From the NCBI GenBank assembly GCA_035546535.1, contig DASZWQ010000069.1, forward strand, positions 1 to 64,000: a DNA stretch of 64,000 bases, written 5' to 3'. Of this stretch, positions 1 through 7,815 are shown piece after piece (the first letter of the stretch is position 1; every line of letters starts with the position of its first letter). This stretch comes from Pirellulales bacterium. Its GTDB lineage: Bacteria; Planctomycetota; Planctomycetia; Pirellulales; JACPPG01. The notes beneath the pieces were generated by a model. It saw nothing but the letters and a program-made list of their open reading frames with translations, did not search any database and had not been told where the DNA came from. Both the position numbers and the translations under genes were made by a program.

Positions 1-861
1 TCCGACTTGGCCGGCGCGGGCACGAATCCCGTCTTGTCCGTACACAACCTGACGTTCGCCGGTAATGGCATCGTGCCGATTAACGGCGTCAATAACACCT
101 CGAACCAGGTCGACGTCCAAAACATACAGACGAAATTCATCGATAACGTCGCGAGTAATAACGGTGTTCCGGCATTGCCAAGCGATCTGTCGAGCCCCCA
201 GCAACAGGCCCTCTACGCCGACAGTTGGTGGTACAACAGCCCGACGGGCGTCCTGCAGGGCGTGAACGACGGCGCTGCCGACGTAGGAAACCTGACCGAT
301 CCGGCCTGGCAGCTTGGACCCATTGCGTGGGTTGGCACCAACGCATACACATGGACCCCCAATGGGCTCGCCGGCGTGCAAGCGGGTGCTACGGGGCTTG
401 ATGCCTTGGGATCGACAAGCGGAACGAATGCCAGAACGGGTCAGTACATGATCTATTCGGGCACGTATGGGCCCAGTGGCGTGAATGCGTTAGACGCCAG
501 TCAATTCGTCAACGGGATGCTGACGGTGCCGATTGCCCAGATCGCGACCACAGGCAATATCTGGCTTCCCGGGACCGATTCGAATGCCGCCGGCGTGCTG
601 CCAGGCGCGCCCGGTTCGGGCACCTACATCGAACTCGCTGGCGACGGAGTATCGAATGGCCCGACCGGCAACGGCACGTATAACGTGCTTGGTGGTTTCC
701 CTTTTTACAGTCCGTACTCGTTTTACAATTTCAGTAATCCACAGAACCTTGTGATCCCCGAGCCTGGTTCGATGGTTTTGGCGGGATTGGGGGTGATCGG
801 GTTCTTGGTGCTCGGCCGACGGCGCAGTGCGACGAAGGCCCCCGTGACGAATTACCGATAA
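1..861 (+). CDS. PEP-CTERM sorting domain protein, 5' end outside window
   Basis: The reading frame is open from the first base, so the true start lies upstream; 286 residues are visible. The visible part is rich in Gly, Asn, Ser and Thr with few charges, as expected for an exported structural or surface protein. The C-terminus has the three parts of a PEP-CTERM signal: a VIPEPGS motif, a hydrophobic run (LAGLGVIGFLVLG) and a basic RRR cluster close to the end. In the known system such tails are processed by an exosortase and the protein is sent to the envelope or outside. I do not recognise the domain before the tail. The next gene starts about 20 bases after the stop, so the two may be cotranscribed. 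Confidence 0.85.
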   Translation, partial: SDLAGAGTNPVLSVHNLTFAGNGIVPINGVNNTSNQVDVQNIQTKFIDNVASNNGVPALPSDLSSPQQQALYADSWWYNSPTGVLQGVNDGAADVGNLTDPAWQLGPIAWVGTNAYTWTPNGLAGVQAGATGLDALGSTSGTNARTGQYMIYSGTYGPSGVNALDASQFVNGMLTVPIAQIATTGNIWLPGTDSNAAGVLPGAPGSGTYIELAGDGVSNGPTGNGTYNVLGGFPFYSPYSFYNFSNPQNLVIPEPGSMVLAGLGVIGFLVLGRRRSATKAPVTNYR

Positions 862-882
862 TCCTTGAGGAGATCGAACGAC

Positions 883-2289
883 GTGGCGGTCGCTAGCGTT
901 AACAACGGTCGCTCGAACGACGATTACGATGTGATCGTCGTCGGCGCCGGCCTGGCCGGGTTGTGCGCCGCGCGAGAACTGGTGAAACGCGGTCTACGCT
1001 GTGTCGTCCTCGAAGCGCGCGACCGCGTCGGTGGCCGAACACTTAGCCAACAACTCGGTCGCGATACAATCGACCTCGGCGGCCAGTGGATCGGGCCCAA
1101 GCAGCATCGGCTGGCGGCGCTCGCGGCCGAGTTGGGCGTCGAGCGCTTTCCGCAATACGACACCGGCACCAAGCTTCTTTCCTGGGCCGGCAAGCTACAG
1201 CGTTACGACGGCGACCTGCCGCGACTTTCGATCCTGGCGCAGCTCGAGCTGTTATGGGCCAGCAAGCGCCTCGAGAAATTCGGGCGCGAGATTCCGGCCG
1301 AACGCCCGTGGGATGCACCGCACGCCCGCGATTGGGACAGCATCACCCTGGAAACCTGGAAGCGGCGCAACATGCGTTCCGGCGGGGCACGGCTGTTTCT
1401 CGATATTGTCACGCGCGCGGTGTTCACGTCGGAGCCGCGCGATTTGTCGTTCTTGTATTTCCTGAACTATCTGCGCTCCGGCCAAGGGTTGGAAAGCCTG
1501 ATCTCGATTCGCGGCGGCGCGCAGCAAGAACGCTTTGTCGGCGGGGCGCAGCAAATCTCGCAGAAGCTGGCCAAGGGCCTTGGCCAGCACGTGGTTCTGA
1601 GCGCGCCGGTCCGAGCGATCGAACAGAATGCCGGTGGCGTGGTGGTGCGCAGCGACGTCGGAAGCTTTACCGCGCAGCGGGTCATCGTGGCGGTGCCGCC
1701 GCTCTTGGCCGGGCGGATTCACTACGAGTCGCCGCTGCCGGCTGCGCGCGACCAGATCGCGGCCCGCATGCCGATGGGCTCGGTCATTAAGTACATCGCG
1801 ACCTATGATCGTGCCTTCTGGCGCGAAGCGGGACTCTCGGGCGAGGCCTTTAGCGATACGGGCCCCACGGTCACCACGTTCGACGACTCGTCGCACGACG
1901 GCGCGCAGCCGGCACTCGTTACCTTCAGCGATGGCGAAGTGGCGCGCGTGTGGGGTGAGCGATCGCCCGACGAGCGGCGCACGGCGGTACTCGCCGAGCT
2001 AGCTCGTTTTTTTGGCCCGCAGGCGCTCCAGCCGTCCGGCTTCGCCGAGAAGAATTGGAACGACGATCCCTGGAGCCGCGGCTGCTACGTGGGCGTGACG
2101 GCGCCGGGAGCACTGACGAGCTTCGGCTATGCGCTGCGGCAGCCGTGCGGGCGGATTCACTGGTCAGGAACCGAAACCGCCGACGAGTGGCTGGGCTATC
2201 TCGACGGAGCGATTCAATCCGGCGAACGCGCTGCGGCGGAAGTTGCGCCGCTCGTGGCTTCTGGTCTGGCGTCGGCAGCCAGACGCTAG
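883..2289 (+). CDS. Flavin-dependent monoamine oxidase family protein
   Basis: A 468-residue FAD-dependent amine oxidase of the MAO/polyamine oxidase type, which oxidises amines to imines/aldehydes with release of H2O2. The N-terminus has the dinucleotide-binding VGAGLAG motif, then VLEARDRVGGRT, the conserved FAD-ribose region, followed by GGQWIGP. The C-terminus has the second FAD motif IHWSGTETADEWLGYLDGAI, typical of the family. I chose GTG at 883 because AGGAGA at 868-873 gives a well spaced Shine-Dalgarno site; a TTG at 865 would put that site inside the gene. Length is normal for the family (450-500). No signal peptide is evident. The substrate cannot be told from sequence. Confidence 0.9.
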   Translation: MAVASVNNGRSNDDYDVIVVGAGLAGLCAARELVKRGLRCVVLEARDRVGGRTLSQQLGRDTIDLGGQWIGPKQHRLAALAAELGVERFPQYDTGTKLLSWAGKLQRYDGDLPRLSILAQLELLWASKRLEKFGREIPAERPWDAPHARDWDSITLETWKRRNMRSGGARLFLDIVTRAVFTSEPRDLSFLYFLNYLRSGQGLESLISIRGGAQQERFVGGAQQISQKLAKGLGQHVVLSAPVRAIEQNAGGVVVRSDVGSFTAQRVIVAVPPLLAGRIHYESPLPAARDQIAARMPMGSVIKYIATYDRAFWREAGLSGEAFSDTGPTVTTFDDSSHDGAQPALVTFSDGEVARVWGERSPDERRTAVLAELARFFGPQALQPSGFAEKNWNDDPWSRGCYVGVTAPGALTSFGYALRQPCGRIHWSGTETADEWLGYLDGAIQSGERAAAEVAPLVASGLASAARR

Positions 2290-2320
2290 CGCGTCGGTGC
2301 ATCTCGAGACGCGTTTGCGG

Positions 2321-2590
2321 TTAGGCAGCAGCGCGGCAACTCGCCATTTGTCCGTCCAGGCGCACGGCGCGGAGTAGCGGGCCGCGGTCACGGTAGAACT
2401 TCAGTTCGTTGGCGTCGGCGAACCACACCGCGCGAATATCGCCGCACCGGAAGGCGCGTCCGCAGTAGTGCCCTTCGCGCACCAGCACGCTCTTGGTGAT
2501 CTGGGACTCATCGGTAATCGACTCGCCCAGCTCTCCCATGATCCGCACGACGAGGTGGTGGATCGGATCGAATGGAATGACGCCGTTCAT
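2321..2590 (-). CDS. Conserved hypothetical small protein (89 aa)
   Basis: A short minus-strand gene convergent with the amine oxidase. ATG at 2590 is preceded by GAGGAG about ten bases upstream, which supports this start over a longer in-frame open stretch to 2683. The product has a compact beta-rich look with FYDR-like phrases (KFYRDRGPLLRAVRL) and a pair of cysteines (HYCGRAFRCGD). I do not recognise the family and see no signal peptide or membrane segment. The frame, ribosome site and balanced composition argue that it is real; function is unknown. Confidence 0.6.
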   Translation of the reverse strand: MNGVIPFDPIHHLVVRIMGELGESITDESQITKSVLVREGHYCGRAFRCGDIRAVWFADANELKFYRDRGPLLRAVRLDGQMASCRAAA

Positions 2591-2801
2591 CCGCAGTGGG
2601 CTCCTCAGGCAGAATCGCTCAGACCGCAAGACTTGCATCGGCGCACAAGCCGCCCCCTGGTTCGCGCAAGCTTGGCGTGCCAATCCTTTTCCCCATTTTC
2701 CCGATCTTGCCTACATGGATGGCGGGCGGGGACCTCGACGGGGCCTTGCTCGGCGGCATGTCGTCGGAAATCACGAGCGCTTACGGCCGGTCGGCTGAAA
2801 G

Positions 2802-2829
2802 TTGACATGTGTACACTAATCGGTAAAAT
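2802..2829 (+). promoter_or_regulatory. Sigma70-type promoter upstream of 66-aa gene
   Basis: A perfect -35 box TTGACA (2802-2807) and a 5/6 -10 box TAAAAT (2824-2829) are separated by 16 bases. The predicted start of transcription, near 2836, lies about 30 bases before the small gene at 2865, which has its own strong ribosome site. The spacer contains CTAATCGG, and the wider string ctaatcggtaa recurs at about 3235-3245 ahead of the next small gene. Confidence 0.6.
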
Positions 2830-2864
2830 CGCTTTTGAGGTTCAGGTCCGTTAGGAGGAAAGAC

Positions 2865-3065
2865 ATGGCTAGCGTCGATCGACGGTCTGAAGAATGCGAT
2901 TACGTCGCCCGCGTCGACGGGATCGATCGCCTGCACCGACTTGGCGATGTGCTGCCTGAGGTGCTGGCCCAGTATGGCTTGTCCGTATCCACGGCGGGTC
3001 AGCGCGCTGCCGGCATCGTCATTGCCGAGAGTCCTGTGTACTGGGAATTAGAGGTCGCCTGTTGA
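2865..3065 (+). CDS. Hypothetical small protein (66 aa)
   Basis: ATG at 2865 follows a near-perfect AGGAGG site (2853-2858) and a good promoter at 2802-2829, which is the main evidence that this short frame is a gene. The product is acidic, soluble, without cysteine clusters apart from Cys11 and the C-terminal Cys, and has no membrane segment. The middle (HRLGDVLPEVLAQYGL) could form an amphipathic helix. I do not recognise the family. It is followed by about 280 bases without an obvious gene and then another small gene on the same strand. Confidence 0.65.
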   Translation: MASVDRRSEECDYVARVDGIDRLHRLGDVLPEVLAQYGLSVSTAGQRAAGIVIAESPVYWELEVAC

Positions 3066-3348
3066 GCGGTGGCTGCGCGGACGATGGTGGCTGCCGGATG
3101 ATGACGTCACAGGTTAGTTATCGTAGCGCAGTAGGTCCGTTGCCGGTGGTAACGCGCGAGCGATCGCGACAGCGGTGCGGCCATGTATAGCGCAACAAAG
3201 CCGGCACTGGTAGCGATGCGCTGTCGGGATTTACCTAATCGGTAATGACTCCCAGACTTCGGACGAATGGCTCAATTCGCAGGCCGCACGATTCCGATTC
3301 CTCAATGTAAGCTCGCAATTCCCCCTGGAGCCAAGGAAGGACCCAGCT

Positions 3349-3534
3349 ATGAGCCGTTTCATCCGCGTTCAGGATTTGACCCCCGCCGAAATCGAAGCTG
3401 CCATCAACGCCGCGGACTTCGACTTGGGTGTCGACGAAATGTTGGCCGTGCGCGAGTTCGTCGACGAGATCGGCGGCATTGCTAACGCCCGGCTCGCCAT
3501 CGAGATGCTCACCAAGCTGGAAGACGCCGCCTAA
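3349..3534 (+). CDS. Hypothetical small helical protein (61 aa)
   Basis: ATG at 3349 follows AAGGAAGG at good spacing. The product is almost entirely alpha-helical by composition (alternating Ala, Glu, Ile, Leu), acidic, and has no signal peptide: it begins MSRFIRVQDLTPAEIEAAI and ends with LTKLEDAA. The sequence reads like a small conserved planctomycete protein, but I cannot assign it to a named family. It ends shortly before the convergent J-domain gene, whose stop is at 3568. Confidence 0.6.
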   Translation: MSRFIRVQDLTPAEIEAAINAADFDLGVDEMLAVREFVDEIGGIANARLAIEMLTKLEDAA

Positions 3535-3567
3535 CAAACGCTGTGCGCTAAGGCACCGCGCATCCGA

Positions 3568-4266
3568 TCAACCGATTTGCAGCTCCGGCCGGCGACGCCG
3601 CAAGCGAAACCGCCCGAACCATCCAAGACCGCTGCCGGTGAGTCCGATCCACTCCAACTTAGGCAGCGACTCGACGAGCGTGAGCACGGCGGTTCCGACG
3701 CGCGTGCCGCGCAGATCGATTTTTCTCAGGTTCGCAAAGGCCGCGAGCTTGAGCACGCCCTGGTTCGTGATTTTCGATCGCGACAGGTCCAGCCAGTGCA
3801 GCGTTTCCAGCATCGACCGCTGCGTCAGCAGGTAGTCGATGTCGGCGTCGTTGACTGTTGGTCCCGAAAGACGGATGCCAGCAATCGTATCCAGCACCTG
3901 GGCAAAGTCTTCGCCCACCTCGCGCTTCAGCCATTCGATGTGTTCGAGGGTGACCCGGGCGCCGTGCTCTTCGAGCTCGGCCACCACCTGCTGTTGCTGG
4001 ATATAGCGCTCGATGCTGTCGGCCAGCCAGCGGCTGCGTCCGGAATGAAACTTGCTGTATTCCAGCGCGCGCTCGAAGTCGGTTTGTAGCGCGACGAAGT
4101 CCTCTTGATTACCCCCGGCGTCAGGGTGGGCATGCTTGACTTTGGCCAGGTACGCCTCTTTGACGTCCTGCTCCGAGCAAGGCAGCATGATCCCCAAGCG
4201 GATCAGAAAATCGGGCCGGTAGTCGCTGGCGACTTCCACGCCATGGCTCGAATCGCGGTGATGCAT
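3568..4266 (-). CDS. J-domain protein with C-terminal leucine-rich repeats
   Basis: A 232-residue protein. Residues ~18-75 look like a J-domain: a helix, the HPDAGG loop (the HPD tripeptide that contacts Hsp70/DnaK) and a helix with FVALQTDFERAL. Residues ~75-125 are a polar, Gln-rich helical linker. Residues ~125-220 hold leucine-rich repeat-like units (LHWLDLSRSKITNQGVLKLA, then LRKIDLRGTRVG). The extreme C-terminus is very basic (RLRRRRPE). J-domain proteins recruit DnaK to a client, and LRRs bind protein, so a client-specific co-chaperone is a reasonable inference. No clear ribosome site precedes ATG 4266, so the start is uncertain. Confidence 0.7.
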   Translation of the reverse strand: MHHRDSSHGVEVASDYRPDFLIRLGIMLPCSEQDVKEAYLAKVKHAHPDAGGNQEDFVALQTDFERALEYSKFHSGRSRWLADSIERYIQQQQVVAELEEHGARVTLEHIEWLKREVGEDFAQVLDTIAGIRLSGPTVNDADIDYLLTQRSMLETLHWLDLSRSKITNQGVLKLAAFANLRKIDLRGTRVGTAVLTLVESLPKLEWIGLTGSGLGWFGRFRLRRRRPELQIG

Positions 4267-4508
4267 ATGACTATTGTGAAGGCGTGGAGGGCGACGGTCA
4301 AACCGAGATCGGCATAATTGTTCCAGAGTGAGGCCCGAAAAGGCGGTGTATTCGCGCTAACAGTTCAATGACCAGCCCTCGGAACCGCATCCGTCTTGCT
4401 CGTTCGCCTCACGGCACCTGGACAGTCTGCTCTTGTATGCCAAGAGGCATATAATAGTGCGACACTGCCGCTGCGGGCGATTCACCCTACTTATGAGGAG
4501 TCGAAGCC

Positions 4509-5126
4509 ATGAGCGAAACCACGCGTCCGCCTACGGTTTCTGCCGCCGATTGGGATGAACGATACCGCTCGGGCGAACTCCCGTGGGACACGCAGCGCCC
4601 CTCGCCCGAATTAATGCGCGTATTGGACGAGGGCTTCGTGGCGCCGGGGCGCGCTCTTGAGCTAGGATGCGGAACCGGTACGAACGCGATTTACCTGGCC
4701 GAACGCCGATTCCAGGTAACCGCGCTTGACTTGTCCGCCATTGCCATCGATCGGGCTCGTCAGCGCGCACAGGCTGCGGCCGTGCGCGTCGACTTTTTCG
4801 TAGACGACGTTGCCGCGGCGCCCATGGTTCCTCCCTTCGATTTCGTTTTTGACCGCGGTTGTTACCATTGCGTGCGCCGCGTGAATCTCGCCGGCTATAT
4901 GGCCAGCGTCGAACGGCTGACACGGCCGGGCACGAAGTATCTGCTCCTGGCCGGCAATGCCAATGAGGACGGCGAAGGGCCGCCGCGCGTCCACGACCAT
5001 GAAATTCGTGCCGAGCTTGGCATGCTCTTCGACATTCAATGGATTCGATCGTTCCGGTTCGAGGATCCCGAAGGCGCCGAACGGTATCTGGGCTGGAGCG
5101 TGGGGATGGTCCGCCGCGAAGCATAG
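4509..5126 (+). CDS. Class I SAM-dependent methyltransferase (thiopurine/TehB-like)
   Basis: A 205-residue methyltransferase. Motif I is ALELGCGTGTN (residues ~49-59), followed by the acidic end of strand 2 (VTALDLSAIAI) and motif II/III around FVDDV and FDFVFDRGCYHCV. The N-terminal WDERYRSGELPWD segment is typical of the thiopurine methyltransferase/TehB-like group. It should transfer a methyl group from S-adenosylmethionine to a small molecule; the substrate is unknown. GAGGAG at 4495-4500 supports the ATG at 4509, and a TATAAT sequence at 4450-4455 may be the -10 box. It converges on the ABC permease gene. Confidence 0.85.
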   Translation: MSETTRPPTVSAADWDERYRSGELPWDTQRPSPELMRVLDEGFVAPGRALELGCGTGTNAIYLAERRFQVTALDLSAIAIDRARQRAQAAAVRVDFFVDDVAAAPMVPPFDFVFDRGCYHCVRRVNLAGYMASVERLTRPGTKYLLLAGNANEDGEGPPRVHDHEIRAELGMLFDIQWIRSFRFEDPEGAERYLGWSVGMVRREA

Positions 5127-5146
5127 GCGAGTTGTCGCGCTCGGAC

Positions 5147-6703
5147 TCACGCAGGCGCCGCCGTTTCGCCGGCCAGCATGCGATGGATCGTGGCATCCAC
5201 CGTACGAATGCTCAATCGCAGCCGACGGTTCAAGGCCCAGCGCGAGGCCAGTAACAAGGCTCCGTAGCTGGCGAAGAAGGGCCAGGTCGGCAAGAGCGGT
5301 GGATCGTGCGCGATCCAATGCGTGAATTGCGCCGACGGGCTGACCGCCGTCAGCTCAGGCCATTGCAAATTCACTCCGGCTAGATGGGGCCCGACAACGA
5401 TCGTCAGGATCGTTAGCACGAAAAACATCGCCATCGCCGGTCCGAGTGACACGAGCCATTGGTAGAACACTCCCAGGCTCACCATCAGGAGGCACATGGC
5501 CGCGAGCTTGTCGGCTTGCGAGCTAACCAGCGTGGCAAGGCTTTCTGTAAGACCTAAACGCTGAGCGCCGGGCAGGATCACGAGAAACATAGCCGCGGCC
5601 AGTCCGAGCGCGCAGAACGCCGCGAGCGCAGCGACGTTTTCCGATCGCTCGCCCAATAGTAGATCGCGCGGAAGTGACTGCCTCCCCCGAAACCGCCAGA
5701 CCCAGCTTCTGAGACATTCGCGGCCCGGCGTAATGGCCAGCATCATGAGCAGGGAGGCCGACACGTGAATCAAGCAGAAAACTGCCACGGTCGAGTCGAG
5801 CGTGTGCAGCATCGCGCGAGGATCACCGACGACACCCGCCGCCGCTACGTCGATCACCGCGAGAATTGCGTACGTCAGTGGTTTGCTGAGCGCCACATTC
5901 ACCGGGCTGATCATCCGCCGAGCCAAGGAATGCAGCACAATGGCGCCGATCGCGATTTGCGTAATCGGCGTCAGGTACAGATACGGAATCTGATAGTCGA
6001 ACAGGGGCAACCCATCGGCCGTCGGCGCGCCGCGCGCCAATCCCGCGATCCCGAATATCGGCGTCAACGCGCCCAGCGGGATTTGCGTGAGCGGATTGGT
6101 GGTTAAGAACGGGGCCGCGATCGTGATCTGCAGTCCGTAGATCGTGAACATGCCGATCGCGGCGTTGCGGATCATCCGGCCGGCTTGCTTCGTTTTGTCG
6201 GCCGAAGTGTCGTAGTTGTGAATCAATCCGATCGAGCCCATCAGGAAGGCGGTCGTGGCGAGCTGCACGATCAGAGGGACGAGAACGCCTGTCGTGACGG
6301 CTCCCATGCCCCAGCACCAGACGAGCAGAGGCAATCCGGCCAAGACCATCAGGTAAGCCTGGGCAGGTTCGCCGACGAGCTTGCCCAGCAGAATATCGCG
6401 CGGCGGCACGGCAGCGATGCGTTGAAAATCAAGCGTGCGATTGGTCACTTCAGCGTTCATCGAGTGATGCGTCGCCATCATCGCCCCCAGGCCCATTAAC
6501 ACCGTTTCGATCGAGAACAGGGCGACACAATAGATGCTGATCCAGGAATAATTCTGCTGATCGGCCAGGAAGTGGTGCAGAATTCCGCCCAAGGCCACCA
6601 GCCCCATGAAGTACGTGGCGGCAAGGAACGTGGGAGCGCCGCCGCGAAAACGAACGCGAAACGCGCTTACGACCAATGGGTCGTTCCAATAATCACAGCG
6701 CAT
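5147..6703 (-). CDS. ABC transporter permease (ABC-2-like)
   Basis: A 518-residue integral membrane protein with roughly a dozen hydrophobic segments. It starts 12 bases after the stop of the ATPase gene upstream on the same strand, with GAGG ahead of ATG 6703, so the two form an operon and probably one exporter. The N-terminal half is the most family-like: a cytoplasmic NDPLVVSAFRVRFRGG segment before the first membrane span, then an amphipathic region (EVTNRTLDFQRIAAVPPRDILLGK) of the type seen in ABC-2 permeases for multidrug, lipid or Cu/NosY-like export. Cargo cannot be inferred. Confidence 0.8.
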   Translation of the reverse strand: MRCDYWNDPLVVSAFRVRFRGGAPTFLAATYFMGLVALGGILHHFLADQQNYSWISIYCVALFSIETVLMGLGAMMATHHSMNAEVTNRTLDFQRIAAVPPRDILLGKLVGEPAQAYLMVLAGLPLLVWCWGMGAVTTGVLVPLIVQLATTAFLMGSIGLIHNYDTSADKTKQAGRMIRNAAIGMFTIYGLQITIAAPFLTTNPLTQIPLGALTPIFGIAGLARGAPTADGLPLFDYQIPYLYLTPITQIAIGAIVLHSLARRMISPVNVALSKPLTYAILAVIDVAAAGVVGDPRAMLHTLDSTVAVFCLIHVSASLLMMLAITPGRECLRSWVWRFRGRQSLPRDLLLGERSENVAALAAFCALGLAAAMFLVILPGAQRLGLTESLATLVSSQADKLAAMCLLMVSLGVFYQWLVSLGPAMAMFFVLTILTIVVGPHLAGVNLQWPELTAVSPSAQFTHWIAHDPPLLPTWPFFASYGALLLASRWALNRRLRLSIRTVDATIHRMLAGETAAPA

Positions 6704-6715
6704 GGGAGCTATACC

Positions 6716-7645
6716 TCAACTCGTCTTGTGCCGAGAGATACGCATGTAGATGTCTTCCAGATCGTCGCGTTCGATCCGAAAGGAGACGATAGGAATTCCT
6801 TGCTCGACAACCCGCCGGTGCAGCCCGGGCAATTCATCGCGCGTTGCGCCCCACCCACAGATCACCTGCCCGTCCGCTGCTTCGATTCCCTCGACGGCCG
6901 GCTCGTTTTCGAGCAGCGTCGCCAGTCGTACGGCCTGTCCGTCGGCGACTTCGATCACCAGGCGCATCCGCGACTCGAGCTGTCGCAGTATGTCGTCGAC
7001 CCGGCCGCTGGCCAGCAACTGGCCTTGTTCGAAGATGCCGATCGACGTGCAGAAATCGGCCATCTCGGTCAGGATGTGACTCGAGATCAGCACCGTGCGC
7101 CCCATCTCGTGCAGCTTCTTGAGGATCTCGCGAAACTCGATGCGACCGGCGGGATCGAGGCCCGAGGCCGGCTCGTCCAACAGCAGCACCTGCGGCTGGT
7201 GCAAAAGCGTCTTTGCGAAACAGAGGCGCTGCCGCATGCCGCGCGACAAGGCCTTGATCTTGTCGTCGCGCCGCACCTCCAGGCTTACCAGTTCCAGCAC
7301 GTCGGCGATGAGTTGTTTGCGCCGCGCGCGCTCGATGCGGTAGCAGCCCGCGAAATGATCGAGATACTCCCACACGAGCATGTCGTCGTACAGGCTGAAG
7401 AAGTCCGACATGTAGCCGATCAGCGGATGCACATCGAGCGGTCGCTCGAGCACGTCGATGCCGGCGATCGTTACCTGGCCATACGTCGGCTCGAGCAGCG
7501 TCGCCAGGATGCGAATCAGAGTCGTCTTGCCGGCACCGTTGGGGCCGATCAGCCCGTACACTTCGCCCGCGGGGATCGACAAGTTCAGGTTGGCAATGGC
7601 CACCTTGTTGTCGTACTGCTTGCGCAGATGACGGACTTCGATCAT
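6716..7645 (-). CDS. ABC transporter ATP-binding protein
   Basis: A 309-residue ATPase of the CcmA/DrrA/NatA exporter class. Walker A is GPNGAGKTT, the signature is LSRGMRQR, Walker B is VLLLDEPASG, followed by the H-loop ISSHIL. The C-terminal ~80 residues after the ATPase core (from about GIFEQGQLL onward) resemble the accessory domain of exporter ATPases. It is first in a two-gene operon with the permease and is divergent from the large cytochrome gene at 7816. The ATG at 7645 lacks a clear ribosome site. Confidence 0.92.
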   Translation of the reverse strand: MIEVRHLRKQYDNKVAIANLNLSIPAGEVYGLIGPNGAGKTTLIRILATLLEPTYGQVTIAGIDVLERPLDVHPLIGYMSDFFSLYDDMLVWEYLDHFAGCYRIERARRKQLIADVLELVSLEVRRDDKIKALSRGMRQRLCFAKTLLHQPQVLLLDEPASGLDPAGRIEFREILKKLHEMGRTVLISSHILTEMADFCTSIGIFEQGQLLASGRVDDILRQLESRMRLVIEVADGQAVRLATLLENEPAVEGIEAADGQVICGWGATRDELPGLHRRVVEQGIPIVSFRIERDDLEDIYMRISRHKTS

Positions 7646-7815
7646 GAGTGGTCGCCCGCGGGAGTGCGTCTCGGATCGCCAGCTTTGACTGTAAGGGGCC
7701 GGCGGTCGCGGTGCAAAGCCGGAATGGCGTGAGACTTTCGACGCATGGTTCGCCGGCTTATCATGTGAAAACGAAGAATCAGCAGGGCGAGGATTCCATT
7801 TCGAGCGAGGATTTC

